The notes below the pieces were generated by a model that saw nothing but the letters and a program-made list of their open reading frames with translations, did not search any database and had not been told where the DNA came from. A DNA stretch of 64,000 nt, taken from positions 1 to 64,000 of the forward strand of contig NZ_SZPZ01000007.1 in the NCBI RefSeq assembly GCF_005233875.1, read 5' to 3'. The position numbers were made by a program, and so were the translations under genes. Shown in pieces: positions 24,988-33,937 of this stretch. Position 1 is the first letter of the stretch. Each line of letters begins with the position of its first letter. This stretch comes from Kribbella jiaozuonensis. GTDB taxonomy: Bacteria; Actinomycetota; Actinomycetes; Propionibacteriales; Kribbellaceae.

Positions 24988-26811
24988 ATGAACGAGCGGT
25001 ACGACGGGACCAGCCGGCGGAAGCTGTTGCAGGCGGGGGCACTCGGCGCGGGCGCGGTGATTGCCTCGGGTGCGCTCAGCACCGGAAGCGCCGCGGCGAC
25101 CGGCCAGGTCGAGGCCAAGAGCAGTGGGCGGATCGACACCGAGCACCCGCGGTTCACGCTCGCGGTCGTGCCGGACACGCAGTACCAGTTCGACCAGGAC
25201 CGGGGTGACCCCGCGCCGCTGACGGCGACGTTCAACTGGCTGATCGACAACCGCGCCGACGAGAACATCGTGTTCATGGCGCACCTCGGCGACGTCACCG
25301 AGAACGCGCTGGCGATGGAGTTCGCCCAGGCCGACCCGGTCTTCAAGATCCTCGACCGCGCCCGCTTCCCGTACTCCGTGCTCGCCGGCAACCACGACAT
25401 CGACGGGGCGAAGGACGACACCCGCGGCCCGTCGCCGTACCTCGACACGTTCAACCCGCGGCGGTTCCGCTGGATGCCGACGTACGGCGGATCGACGGCG
25501 AACGGGTACAACTCGTACCACGTGTTCCGCGCAGCCGGCCGGCAATGGTTGCTGCTGGCAATGGATTGGCGCCCGTCGGACGCGAGCTTCGCCTGGGCCC
25601 GCGACGTGATCGCCAAGCACCCGAAGCTGCCGGTCATCCTGACCACGCACGAGATCGTGTACGCCGACGCGGGCGATCCGACCGCGTACTTCAGCGACCA
25701 GGGCAACCGGGTCTGGGACCAACTGATCGACAACAACGACCAGATCTTCATTACGATGAACGGGCACTACTGGCCGCCCGGCCGGGTCACGCGGAAGAAT
25801 GCCGCCGGCAACGATGTGCACCTGCACATCACCAACTACCAGGACCGGTTCTACGGCGGATCCGGCATGGTGCGGCTGTACCACTTCGACCTGGCCCGGA
25901 ACACGATCGACGTCGAGACGATCTCGCCGTGGATCATGGGCCAGGACCCGGCCAAGCGCAACGAACTCGAGGAGCTCGAGATCGAGCTGACCGATGACGT
26001 CAACCGGTTCAGCATCCCGATCGACTTCGACGAGCGGTTCGCCGGATTCGCCCCGGTGCCGGTCCGGCCGGCGCGACCGGCGTCGCAGCTGTTGATCCCC
26101 GGTACGGCGGCGTACTGGCGTTTCGACGGACCGGTCACGGATCAGGTGGTCGACCAGTCGGGCAAGGGCAACCACCTCACCCGCAAGCAGCTGGGCGGCG
26201 ACGTACCGACGGCGAGCAACGAGTTCCACCCGGACCAGCCCGGCCACGCGAGCTGGCTGTTCCCGGGCGGCAAGAACCCGGCCCGCGGCGGGTATCTGCA
26301 GACCGTCGACAACGCGCCGCTTAACGCGATGACGTTCAAGGGCGGCTACACGATCGAGGCGTTCGTGAAGCTGGCCGACGACGGGCAGGACCACTCGTGG
26401 GAGGGGCTGTTCACCCGCCTCGGCACCGGACGCGACGCGGGCAAGACCGGTAGCGACCCGGACGAGCCGGCGGCGAAGCTCGGGTTCTCCGGCGGGCGGC
26501 AGGTGCAGTGGGCGGTCTACCCGTTCGACAAGAACGACACGTTCACGAACTGGGGCCACGAGCAGGTCGCCGGCCGCTGGTTCCACCTGGCGATCGTGAA
26601 CGACGGCCGGCACAGCATCGTGTACGTCGACTCGTCCGAGCTGCTGCGCAATCCGGCGACCCCGTCCAACGGCCTCGCAACCGCTAGCAAGCCGTGGCTG
26701 GTCGGCGCCGGCCACTACGCGAACGAGGTCGACCAGGGCTTCGCCGGCAACATCGGCGAACTCCGCATCGTCACCCGAGCGCTGAAGCCGTCCCAGTTCC
26801 TCAACGCCTGA
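24988..26811 (+). CDS. Tat-exported metallophosphoesterase with C-terminal LamG-like domain
   Basis: 607-aa secreted protein. A Tat signal SRRKLLQAGALGAGAV at residues 9-24 directs folded export. The calcineurin-like phosphoesterase domain (about 48-330) has all blocks: VVPDTQ, HLGDVTEN, GNHDIDG, TTHE and NGHYW, so a dinuclear metal site should form. A concanavalin A/LamG-like domain follows (about 370-605, starting AYWRFDG), probably for binding a polymer. Expected role: extracellular phosphodiester or phosphomonoester hydrolysis. Monocistronic by position. Confidence 0.92.
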   Translation: MNERYDGTSRRKLLQAGALGAGAVIASGALSTGSAAATGQVEAKSSGRIDTEHPRFTLAVVPDTQYQFDQDRGDPAPLTATFNWLIDNRADENIVFMAHLGDVTENALAMEFAQADPVFKILDRARFPYSVLAGNHDIDGAKDDTRGPSPYLDTFNPRRFRWMPTYGGSTANGYNSYHVFRAAGRQWLLLAMDWRPSDASFAWARDVIAKHPKLPVILTTHEIVYADAGDPTAYFSDQGNRVWDQLIDNNDQIFITMNGHYWPPGRVTRKNAAGNDVHLHITNYQDRFYGGSGMVRLYHFDLARNTIDVETISPWIMGQDPAKRNELEELEIELTDDVNRFSIPIDFDERFAGFAPVPVRPARPASQLLIPGTAAYWRFDGPVTDQVVDQSGKGNHLTRKQLGGDVPTASNEFHPDQPGHASWLFPGGKNPARGGYLQTVDNAPLNAMTFKGGYTIEAFVKLADDGQDHSWEGLFTRLGTGRDAGKTGSDPDEPAAKLGFSGGRQVQWAVYPFDKNDTFTNWGHEQVAGRWFHLAIVNDGRHSIVYVDSSELLRNPATPSNGLATASKPWLVGAGHYANEVDQGFAGNIGELRIVTRALKPSQFLNA

Positions 26812-26814
26812 CCT

Positions 26815-27510
26815 CTACAGATACCCGCGGATCAGTTCTTCTTGTGCAGGCAGGAGGGCTAGTTCCGCGGGTGTCAGGGTCGGGTTGTTGCCGCGGTACT
26901 CGAGGGCGTCCGGCAGGCCGGGCGTCGGGTCGATGGAGTTGGCGAGGTAGACACCGAGCGCATCGCGCAGCAGTTCGGCGAGTTCGGCGTACTCCGGGTC
27001 GAGGGCGACCTGGGCGAAGATGATCGCGGTCAGGGCCACGTCGAACTCGGCCATGCCCTCGCGTGCATTGCGCCAGTCGATGACGACGGGGCCGTCGGTG
27101 GTGGCCATCACGTTGAGCGGGTGCAGGTCGCCGTGGACGACAACGAGGCCCGGCGTACCGCTGGCGACCGGGATCGCTTGCAGGCGGCGGTGCAGGTCGG
27201 CGTGGATCTGGCCGATCTCGGTCGCGTTGAGGTCGCCGGCGATCGCCGCGTCGCCGAGCGTCGGGCCGTCGAGGCGCTGGACGATCATGTCCGGGCCTTC
27301 GATCTCGCGGACGGCGGGAACCGGATAGCCGTACTTCGCGACGTGCCGCATGAAGTCGGCCTCGTCACGCACCGGGTGCCCGTCGCGATAGCGCCGCAGC
27401 ACCCAGTCCTCGTCGATGTTGTAGACGTCCGCGTCGCGCCCGAAAGCGAACGGCCGGGCGTCAGGCGGAAGGAGCGAGGACAGGGAGTTCGGGGCGGGTG
27501 TTTCCGTCAT
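26815..27510 (-). CDS. Aminoglycoside phosphotransferase (APH)-fold kinase
   Basis: 231-aa small-molecule kinase. Start at the ATG at 27510, which overlaps the miaB stop (ATGA); longer readings would run into miaB. Motifs: FGRDADVYNIDEDWVLRRYRDG (nucleotide loop and lysine/arginine region), catalytic loop VVHGDLHPLNVM (about residues 136-147) and metal-binding VIDWRNA. The family phosphorylates aminoglycosides, sugars or similar compounds; the substrate is not predictable. Translational coupling to miaB does not imply a shared pathway. Confidence 0.88.
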   Translation of the reverse strand: MTETPAPNSLSSLLPPDARPFAFGRDADVYNIDEDWVLRRYRDGHPVRDEADFMRHVAKYGYPVPAVREIEGPDMIVQRLDGPTLGDAAIAGDLNATEIGQIHADLHRRLQAIPVASGTPGLVVVHGDLHPLNVMATTDGPVVIDWRNAREGMAEFDVALTAIIFAQVALDPEYAELAELLRDALGVYLANSIDPTPGLPDALEYRGNNPTLTPAELALLPAQEELIRGYL

Positions 27511-28979
27511 CCGACCTGGCAGCCGTTCGTCGCAGGCTCCAAGGGCTTGGCGCCGATCGTCGGCATGCCGAGCATCACCCCAGGTGCATCGGCAGGCGCC
27601 TCCACAGAGCGCTGCCACGCGTCGCCGGCGCGAGTACGACGTACCGCTCCGAACACATCCGCGTTGAGGTGATGCGGCGCCGCGTACGTGACCTCGACCG
27701 TCACCACATCACCCGGCCGCGGTGCCTCAACCTCGGCGGGCAGCGCGAAGTGGACGAGCCGGTTGTCCCGAGCGCGGCCGCTGAGCCGGTGGGTGGCGGC
27801 GTCCTTGCGCCCCTCCCCCTCGGCGACCAGCACCTCGACCGTCCGGCCGACGATCTTCTTGTTCTCGTCCCACGCCATCTCGTCCTGCAGCGCAACCAGC
27901 CGCTCGTACCGATCCTGTACGACGTCGCGCGGGACCTGGTCCTCCATCAACTCGGCCGGCGTCCCGGGACGCTTCGAGTACTGGAAGGTGAACGCACCGG
28001 CGAACCGCGCCTGCCGGACCACGTCGAGCGTGCCCTGGAAGTCCTCTTCGGTCTCCCCCGGGAACCCGACGATGATGTCGGTCGTGATCGCCGCATCCGG
28101 CATCGCCGCGCGCACGTCCTCGATGATCTTCAAGTACCTGTCCCGGCGATAGGAACGACGCATCGCCTTGAGCACAGAGTCCGAGCCCGACTGCAGCGGC
28201 ATGTGCAGCGAGGGCATCACGTTCGGCGTCTCGGCCATCGCCTCGATCACGTCCGCGGTGAAGTCCCGCGGGTGCGGCGAGGTGAACCGGACCCGCTCGA
28301 GGCCCTCCACCGAGCCACACGCCCGCAACAGCTTGCCGAAGGCAAACCGGTCGCCGAACTCCACGCCGTACGAGTTCACGTTCTGACCGAGCAGCGTCAC
28401 CTCGAGCACGCCCTCGGCGACCAGCGCCTCGACCTCGGCGAGCACGTCACCGGGGCGGCGGTCCTTCTCGCGGCCGCGCAGCGACGGGACGATGCAGAAC
28501 GTGCAGGTGTTGTTGCAGCCGACGCTGACCGACACCCAGGCGGAGTACGCCGATTCGCGCCGGGTCGGCAGCGTCGACGGGAAGACGTCGAGCGACTCGA
28601 GGATCTCGACCTGCGACTCCTCGGCGACCCGCGCCCGCTCCAGCAGTACCGGCAGCGAACCGATGTTGTGGGTGCCGAACACGACGTCGACCCACGGCGC
28701 CTTGCGAACGATCGACGCCTTGTCCTTCTGCGCCAGGCACCCGCCGACGGCGATCTGCATGCCGGGCTTGCGGGCCTTCACCGGCGCGAGGTGGCCGAGA
28801 TTCCCGTACAGCTTGTTGTCGGCGTTCTCGCGGACCGCGCAGGTGTTGAAGACGACCACGTCGGCCTCGTCACCCTCGGGCGCGCGGACGTAGCCCGCAT
28901 CCTCCAGCAGCCCGCGCAGGCGCTCGGAGTCGTGGACATTCATCTGACACCCGTAGGTGCGGACCTCATAAGTACGCAT
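27507..28979 (-). CDS. miaB: tRNA-2-methylthio-N6-dimethylallyladenosine synthase
   Basis: 490-aa radical-SAM methylthiotransferase that converts i6A37 to ms2i6A37 in tRNA, downstream of MiaA. The ATG at 28979 gives MRTYEVRTYGCQMNVHDSER, the expected start; upstream in-frame sequence is not conserved. The N-terminal domain holds the auxiliary-cluster cysteines (C11 and two later), the radical-SAM motif is GCNNTCTFCIVP, and a C-terminal TRAM domain follows (about 375-440). The tail after TRAM is extended and proline/alanine-rich. Confidence 0.96.
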   Translation of the reverse strand: MRTYEVRTYGCQMNVHDSERLRGLLEDAGYVRAPEGDEADVVVFNTCAVRENADNKLYGNLGHLAPVKARKPGMQIAVGGCLAQKDKASIVRKAPWVDVVFGTHNIGSLPVLLERARVAEESQVEILESLDVFPSTLPTRRESAYSAWVSVSVGCNNTCTFCIVPSLRGREKDRRPGDVLAEVEALVAEGVLEVTLLGQNVNSYGVEFGDRFAFGKLLRACGSVEGLERVRFTSPHPRDFTADVIEAMAETPNVMPSLHMPLQSGSDSVLKAMRRSYRRDRYLKIIEDVRAAMPDAAITTDIIVGFPGETEEDFQGTLDVVRQARFAGAFTFQYSKRPGTPAELMEDQVPRDVVQDRYERLVALQDEMAWDENKKIVGRTVEVLVAEGEGRKDAATHRLSGRARDNRLVHFALPAEVEAPRPGDVVTVEVTYAAPHHLNADVFGAVRRTRAGDAWQRSVEAPADAPGVMLGMPTIGAKPLEPATNGCQVG

Positions 28980-29080
28980 GACAGCCACCAAGAGTACGTG
29001 CCGGGGTAGACAAAAACCTACCTGGGACCGGCTGCCTGCGACCCCTGACCACCGGGAGCGCGCAGACAATAGTGAAGGGC

Positions 29081-30604
29081 ATGAACAGTTCTCGCCGTCA
29101 GTTCCTCGCCCGCACCGCCGCCGGAGCCGCTGTCCTCGCCGGTGGAACCTTCACCACCACCAGCGCGCACGCCCTGGTCAAGCCCACGAAGATCACCGCG
29201 CTCACCAATGTCACCGTCATCGACGTCGCCACCGGTCGCCGCGACCACCGCCAGACCGTCCTGATCAGCGGCGAACGGATCATCGGCGTCGGCCGGATCC
29301 CGGTCCCCCGCGGCGCCGTCGAGCTCGATCTCACCGGCAAGTACGTCATCCCCGGTCTCGCCGACATGCACGTCCACAGCCTCGGCGACGAGCACGTCTC
29401 GCCGCCGCTGTACCTCGCCAACGGCCTGACCACGGTCCGCGAGATGGCCGGCACGAACCCGACGCTGTACGACTGGCGCGACCGGATCGCCGCCGGCGCG
29501 CTGCTCGGCCCGCGGATGGTCGTTGCGAGCAACATCATCGACGGCGACCCGACGCTGTGGGACCCGAACCTGATCAAGGTGATCGTGGCCGGCGACGCTG
29601 CGGCCGCGCGGGCCGCCGTACGTCAGGTCAAGGCCGAGGGCGCCGACTTCGTCAAGGTCTACTCGCGTCTCAGCCGCGAGGCGTGGCTCGCGGTCATCGA
29701 CGAGGCCCGCAAGGTCGGGCTGACCGTCCACGGGCACGGCCCGGACGAGGTCACCTCCAAGGAGGTCAGCAACGCGGGCCAGCGCAGCATCGAGCACATC
29801 CACTCCCTCGGCCTGGCGGTATCGACAAGGGAGGCCGAGGTACGGCGGATGCTGCTCGCGATCAAGGTCTCCACCGGCGACTACAACTCCTGGTTCCGGC
29901 AGCTGCACCCGATCGAGTGGATCGCCGCCAACACGTACAGCCCGGCCCGCGCCGCCGATGTGTTCGGCACGCTGCGCCGCAACCGGACCCGGGTCACGCC
30001 GACGCTGACCATGCACAACGTGCTCGACCAGATCGACTACACCCAGCTCGACCCGAACCTCGCGAAGTACATGAGTGAGGAGTCGATCGGCACCTACGAC
30101 TACGTGATCCAGAACCTGTACGGCGGCAACCGGTCCGCCGAGGAGATCTCCCACCAGAAGCAGATGTGGGCGTGGCGGCAGCGGTTCGTGCGGGAGCTGT
30201 TCGCGCACGACGTACCGATCATGGCCGGCACCGACACAGGTACGCCGTACTCCGTGCCAGGCTTCGCGCTGCATGACGAGCTGGAGCACCTCGTCGGCGC
30301 CGGGGCCACGCCGCGTCAGGCGCTGTACGCCGCGACCGTCGAGCCGGCCAAGTTCCTCGGGATGTCGGCGGACCTCGGCTCGGTCGAACCGCGGAAGATC
30401 GCGGACCTCGTCGTACTGGATGCCGACCCGCTGACCGACATCCGCAACAGCCGGAAGATCCACACCGTGGTCACCCGCGGCCGGGTCATCTCCCCCGCAC
30501 AACGCCGGCGGATGCTCGCCGACGTCGAGACCGCGGTCAAGCAGCCGCCGACCGCGGCAACCATCGCCGCCGGCGGCTGCTGCGGGAGCAAGCCGACTCA
30601 CTAG
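29081..30604 (+). CDS. Tat-exported amidohydrolase (prolidase-like)
   Basis: About 507-aa exported metal-dependent hydrolase. Tat signal NSSRRQFLARTAAGAAVLAG at the N-terminus. Amidohydrolase signatures: GLADMHVHSLGDEH (metal His pair), FVKVYSRLS with the bridging lysine, HGHGPDE, RSIEHIHSLG and MAGTDTGTPYSVPG, then the C-terminal return of the beta-sandwich (GSVEPRKIADLVVLDADPL). It ends in GGCCGSKPTH, a cysteine pair at the extreme C-terminus. The start could also be GTG at 29072. Substrate unknown; relatives act on dipeptides, imides or ochratoxin-like amides. Confidence 0.88.
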   Translation: MNSSRRQFLARTAAGAAVLAGGTFTTTSAHALVKPTKITALTNVTVIDVATGRRDHRQTVLISGERIIGVGRIPVPRGAVELDLTGKYVIPGLADMHVHSLGDEHVSPPLYLANGLTTVREMAGTNPTLYDWRDRIAAGALLGPRMVVASNIIDGDPTLWDPNLIKVIVAGDAAAARAAVRQVKAEGADFVKVYSRLSREAWLAVIDEARKVGLTVHGHGPDEVTSKEVSNAGQRSIEHIHSLGLAVSTREAEVRRMLLAIKVSTGDYNSWFRQLHPIEWIAANTYSPARAADVFGTLRRNRTRVTPTLTMHNVLDQIDYTQLDPNLAKYMSEESIGTYDYVIQNLYGGNRSAEEISHQKQMWAWRQRFVRELFAHDVPIMAGTDTGTPYSVPGFALHDELEHLVGAGATPRQALYAATVEPAKFLGMSADLGSVEPRKIADLVVLDADPLTDIRNSRKIHTVVTRGRVISPAQRRRMLADVETAVKQPPTAATIAAGGCCGSKPTH

Positions 30605-30612
30605 CCCCAAGA

Positions 30613-30647
30613 CTCCCGGGCCGGGCCGGCCTGATCCGGCCCGGGAG
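30613..30647. terminator. Terminator between the exported amidohydrolase and the propane operon end
   Basis: CTCCCGGGCCGG and its complement CCGGCCCGGGAG form a 12-bp stem with an 11-base loop, 8 bases after the amidohydrolase stop and 20 bases beyond the arsR stop on the other strand. It can terminate both convergent transcripts. Confidence 0.8.
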
Positions 30648-30667
30648 CCGCTCTCAACTGGCCGCCG

Positions 30668-31045
30668 TCACGGTGCCGCGCGTGGGGAAGGCACCCGCAG
30701 GCGGCCGATCCAACCGGAGAGCGCTCGTCGGGGCGGGTCCGGTGCGAGCGTGCCGTCTGGCGCGACATGCTCGAAGATCTGCTCGACGAGGGCGATGACG
30801 TGGGGGTCGTCGACGGTATAGAACAGCCGGCGACCCTCACGTCGTGCGCTGATCAGTCCGGCCAGCCGGAGCTTGGCCAGATGCTGGCTCGCCGTCGGCA
30901 CGCTGACACCCACCCGGGCGGCCAGCGTGCCGACGTCGTACTCACCGCAACTCGCCAACGCGACCAGGTGCAGTCGGACCGGCGCCAGCAACAGGCCGAA
31001 AGTCCTGGCCGCGGTGGCGAGCTGTGGCGGCGTCGGCTCGATCAC
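30668..31045 (-). CDS. ArsR/SmtB-family regulator with an alpha-5-type metal site
   Basis: 125-aa winged-helix regulator. The recognition helix is in VSVPTASQHLAKLRLAGLI and the wing in ARREGRRLFYTVD. Helix 5 reads DDPHVIALVEQIFEHV: D80, H82 and H93 have the D-x-H-x10-H spacing of the alpha-5 metal site of SmtB, CzrA and NmtR; the fourth ligand position (96) is proline. That suggests Zn, Ni or Co sensing, or a modified site. It starts at GTG overlapping the stop of the DtxR-like gene (GTGA) and is the last gene of the propane monooxygenase operon. Confidence 0.88.
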   Translation of the reverse strand: MIEPTPPQLATAARTFGLLLAPVRLHLVALASCGEYDVGTLAARVGVSVPTASQHLAKLRLAGLISARREGRRLFYTVDDPHVIALVEQIFEHVAPDGTLAPDPPRRALSGWIGRLRVPSPRAAP

Positions 31046-31236
31046 ACGCGGGCCTTGGCCTGGATGGGCTCCCCGAAGGGATCCCGCGTCGGATACCCGA
31101 GCGCCGCGTCGATCAGCTCCTCGAGCCGATCACTCAGCCCGTGTTCGAGCCGGAGCGCTTCCTCGTGCACCTCGTCCAGGGGTACGCCGAGAACCCGGTG
31201 CAGGAACGTCTCCAGCAGCTGGTGCCGTCGATTCAT
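31042..31236 (-). CDS. DtxR/MntR-type metal-binding and dimerisation domain lacking the HTH
   Basis: 64-aa protein aligning with the middle of iron/manganese repressors: RRHQLLETFLHRVLGVPLDE, then VHEEALRLEHGLSDRLEE, and GYPTRDPFGEPI. By alignment with DtxR, H5, E9 and H24 correspond to H79, E83 and H98, and E31/H32 to E105/H106; C102 is replaced by L28. The 70-residue N-terminal winged helix is absent. It is not debris by position: a strong GAGGAG lies 6 bases before the ATG, it starts 10 bases after groEL and it overlaps arsR as GTGA. It may be a metal-binding partner of the ArsR protein, or a retained gene fragment. Confidence 0.75.
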   Translation of the reverse strand: MNRRHQLLETFLHRVLGVPLDEVHEEALRLEHGLSDRLEELIDAALGYPTRDPFGEPIQAKARV

Positions 31237-31246
31237 GGCCGGCTCC

Positions 31247-32890
31247 TCAATAGATGTTCGACGGACGGACCATGCCCTCGGCCAGATCGCCGAAGCCGGG
31301 CGCCATGATCGCGCCGGGGTTGCCGATGATCTCCTCGACCACGGCGGTCTCGGTGGTGAGGATCAGCGCCGCGATCGAGGCCGCGCTCTCCAACGCCGCC
31401 CGGGTGACCTTGAGCGGATCGATCACGGCGTCCTCGACGAGGTCGCCGTACTGCCCGGTGAGTGCGTTGAACCCGTGCCCGGCCGGCAAGGACGCGACCC
31501 GCGCGACCACCTCGTCACCGTCGTACCCGGCGTTGATCGCGATCCAGCGCAGCGGCTCGGCCAGCGCGCGACGTACCACCTCACGCCCGATCGCCTCGTC
31601 GCCGGTCAGGCCGAGGTCTGAGAAGGCAGCTTGGGCCAGCACGGTCCCGCCGCCGGCGACCACGCCTTCCTCGAGTGCGGCCCGCGTCGCGGCCAGGGAG
31701 TCCTCGACGCGCAGCATCCGTTCCTTCAGCTCGACACTCGTCGCGCCGCCGACCCGGATCACCGCGACCTTGCCGGCCAGCCGCGCCATCCGCAGCTGCA
31801 GGCTGTCCTGGTCGGCGTCGATCTTGGCCCGCTCGAACTGCTTCTCCAGCTGCGAGATCCGCGCCTCCACCAGCGACGCGTCCCCGTGCCCACCGACGAT
31901 CGTGGTGGTGTCCTCGGTGATCGTGATCCGGTCGCACGAGCCGAGGTGTTCCCGCGTGACATCGGTCAGGTCGAGACCGGTGTCCTTCGCGATCACCGAA
32001 CCGCCGAGCGCGGTGGCGAGGTCCTCCAGCTCGGCGATCCGCCGATGCCCGAACCCGGGCGCCCGGACGACGACCGACCGCATCGTGTTGTGCATGTTGC
32101 CGCCGACAAGCAGTTGCAGCGCCGGCCCGTCGACCTCCTCGGCGAGCACGACGAGCGGACGGTCCGCACGTTGCGCCACCTCGAGGGTCGGCATGATCTC
32201 CTGCACCTGCGTGATCTTCTTGTTGGTCAGCAGGATCAGCGGGTGGTCGTAGACGGTCTCCATCCGCTCCCGGTCGGTGACCATGTACGCCGAGACGTAC
32301 CCGTGGTCGAACTCGATGCCGTCGACAACCTCCACCGACATCCCGAGCGTGTCCGACTCCTCGGTGGTGACGACGCCGTTGCGGCCGACCCAGTCGACCG
32401 CGTTCGCAATCACCTCGCCGATGATCTCGTCGTCACTGGCCGCGAGCGTCGCGATGTGCTGCAGTTGCTCGCGGCCACGAACCTCGACGGCCCGGCTGCG
32501 CAGCGCCTCGACGACTACCGGTACGGTCCGCTCGATGCCGCGCCGTACGCGCATCGGGTTGGCGCCCGCGTCGACCTCGCGCAGGCCTTCGCGGACCATC
32601 GCCTGGGCGAGCACGGTGGCTGTGGTGGTGCCGTCGCCGACCACGCCGTTGGTCTTCATCGCGACTTCCTTGACCAGCTGGGCGCCCATGTTCGCGAAGG
32701 GTTCGCGCAGCTGGATCTCGCGGGCGATCGTGACGCCGTCGTTGGTGATCGTCGGCGGGCCGGTCAGCTTCTCCAGCACCGCGTTGCGGCCCTTGGGCCC
32801 GAGCGTCACCTTGATCGCGTCGGCCAGCGCGTTCACGCCGGACTCGAGCAACCGCCGGGCGTCGGTGTTGAACCGCAGTTCCTTCGCCAT
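31247..32890 (-). CDS. GroEL-like chaperonin dedicated to the propane monooxygenase (MimG-like)
   Basis: 547-aa 60-kDa chaperonin. ATP-site features are intact: VTLGPKGRN, GDGTTTATVL (D86) and EDSLAATRAALEEGVV. The C-terminus ends GFGDLAEGMVRPSNIY and lacks the GGM-rich tail of housekeeping GroEL, and no groES is nearby. Chaperonins of this type (MimG) are known from mycobacterial and Rhodococcus binuclear-iron monooxygenase operons, where they are needed for folding of the hydroxylase. AGGAGG precedes the start, and the gene follows the alcohol dehydrogenase by 21 bases. Confidence 0.93.
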   Translation of the reverse strand: MAKELRFNTDARRLLESGVNALADAIKVTLGPKGRNAVLEKLTGPPTITNDGVTIAREIQLREPFANMGAQLVKEVAMKTNGVVGDGTTTATVLAQAMVREGLREVDAGANPMRVRRGIERTVPVVVEALRSRAVEVRGREQLQHIATLAASDDEIIGEVIANAVDWVGRNGVVTTEESDTLGMSVEVVDGIEFDHGYVSAYMVTDRERMETVYDHPLILLTNKKITQVQEIMPTLEVAQRADRPLVVLAEEVDGPALQLLVGGNMHNTMRSVVVRAPGFGHRRIAELEDLATALGGSVIAKDTGLDLTDVTREHLGSCDRITITEDTTTIVGGHGDASLVEARISQLEKQFERAKIDADQDSLQLRMARLAGKVAVIRVGGATSVELKERMLRVEDSLAATRAALEEGVVAGGGTVLAQAAFSDLGLTGDEAIGREVVRRALAEPLRWIAINAGYDGDEVVARVASLPAGHGFNALTGQYGDLVEDAVIDPLKVTRAALESAASIAALILTTETAVVEEIIGNPGAIMAPGFGDLAEGMVRPSNIY

Positions 32891-32911
32891 GGTCTGCCTC
32901 CTGCTGGATCG

Positions 32912-33937
32912 CTAGGGAATGAGGATCGCCCGGCCGCGGACGAGACCGCGGTCGAGGTCGTCGAGGGCCTGCTGGAACTCCTCCAGCGGGTATTTCGTGG
33001 TGTGCAGCGCGACCTTGCCCTGCGCGGCGAGCTCCATCAGGTCCTGCAGGTCGTTGTAGGACCCGACCAGGTTGCCGATGAAGTTGATCTCGGTGGAGAT
33101 CACGTCAATGGTCGGTACGTCGAGGTTCTCGCCGTACCCGACCACGTAGTAGTTGCCGGCCCGGCGGAGCATCTCGGTCCCGTCGGCGGTGGCGCCGCCC
33201 TCACCGACGAAGTCGATCACCGCCTCCGCGCCGTGCCGGCCGGTCAGCGCCCGGACCTGTTCGACGTGGGTGCCGTCGGCAACGATCCCGTGATCGGCGC
33301 CGATCTCGACGGCCAGGTCGACCGCGGCCTGGTTGCGGTCGACGACGACCAGGGTGGCGGCCGAGATCGCCTTCATCACCTGGATGCCGATATGGCCGAG
33401 CCCGCCGGCGCCGATGATCACGCAGACAGCTCCCGGCCGGAGCGTGCGCGCCGCCTTCGCCGCCGCGTGGTACGCCGTCAGCCCGGCGTCGGCCAGGGCG
33501 GCGACGTCCGACGGCTCCAGGGAGTCGTCGATCTTGACAACGCTGCGTGCCGTCGTACGCAGGTACTCGGCGTACCCGCCGTCGGTGTCGATCCCCGGGA
33601 ACGCCGACGCCTCGCAGTGCACGTCGTCGCCGGACCGGCAGGCCCGGCAGAGTCCGCAGGTGATCAACGGGTGCAGGATCACCTTGTCGCCGACGGCAAC
33701 GTTCGTGACCGCGTCGCCGATCGCGTGCACCCAGCCGGCGTTCTCGTGGCCGATCGTGTACGGCAGCAGTACGCCGCTCTTCTCGGCCCACTGGCCTTCC
33801 AGGATGTGCAGGTCGGTCCGGCAGACGCCGGCGCCGCCGATCCGGACGACAACGTCGAGCGGCCCGGTGATCTTCGGCTCGGGAACGTCAGCCAGTTGAA
33901 GCTTGGTGTGATAGCCGACGACCTGTACGGCCTTCAT
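32912..33937 (-). CDS. Zinc-dependent NAD-linked alcohol dehydrogenase
   Basis: 341-aa medium-chain dehydrogenase. Catalytic zinc ligands lie in GVCRTDLH (Cys), GHENAG (His, Glu) and later CEASAF/PGID context; the structural zinc loop is CGLCRACRSGDDVHC; the Rossmann motif is IGAGGLGHIG, and the following acidic residue in VVVDRN suggests NAD preference. The start at 33937 has GAGGAGG upstream and overlaps the MIP18-type gene (ATGA). In this operon it is expected to oxidise the propanol made by the monooxygenase, the role of PrmE-type enzymes. Confidence 0.92.
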   Translation of the reverse strand: MKAVQVVGYHTKLQLADVPEPKITGPLDVVVRIGGAGVCRTDLHILEGQWAEKSGVLLPYTIGHENAGWVHAIGDAVTNVAVGDKVILHPLITCGLCRACRSGDDVHCEASAFPGIDTDGGYAEYLRTTARSVVKIDDSLEPSDVAALADAGLTAYHAAAKAARTLRPGAVCVIIGAGGLGHIGIQVMKAISAATLVVVDRNQAAVDLAVEIGADHGIVADGTHVEQVRALTGRHGAEAVIDFVGEGGATADGTEMLRRAGNYYVVGYGENLDVPTIDVISTEINFIGNLVGSYNDLQDLMELAAQGKVALHTTKYPLEEFQQALDDLDRGLVRGRAILIP

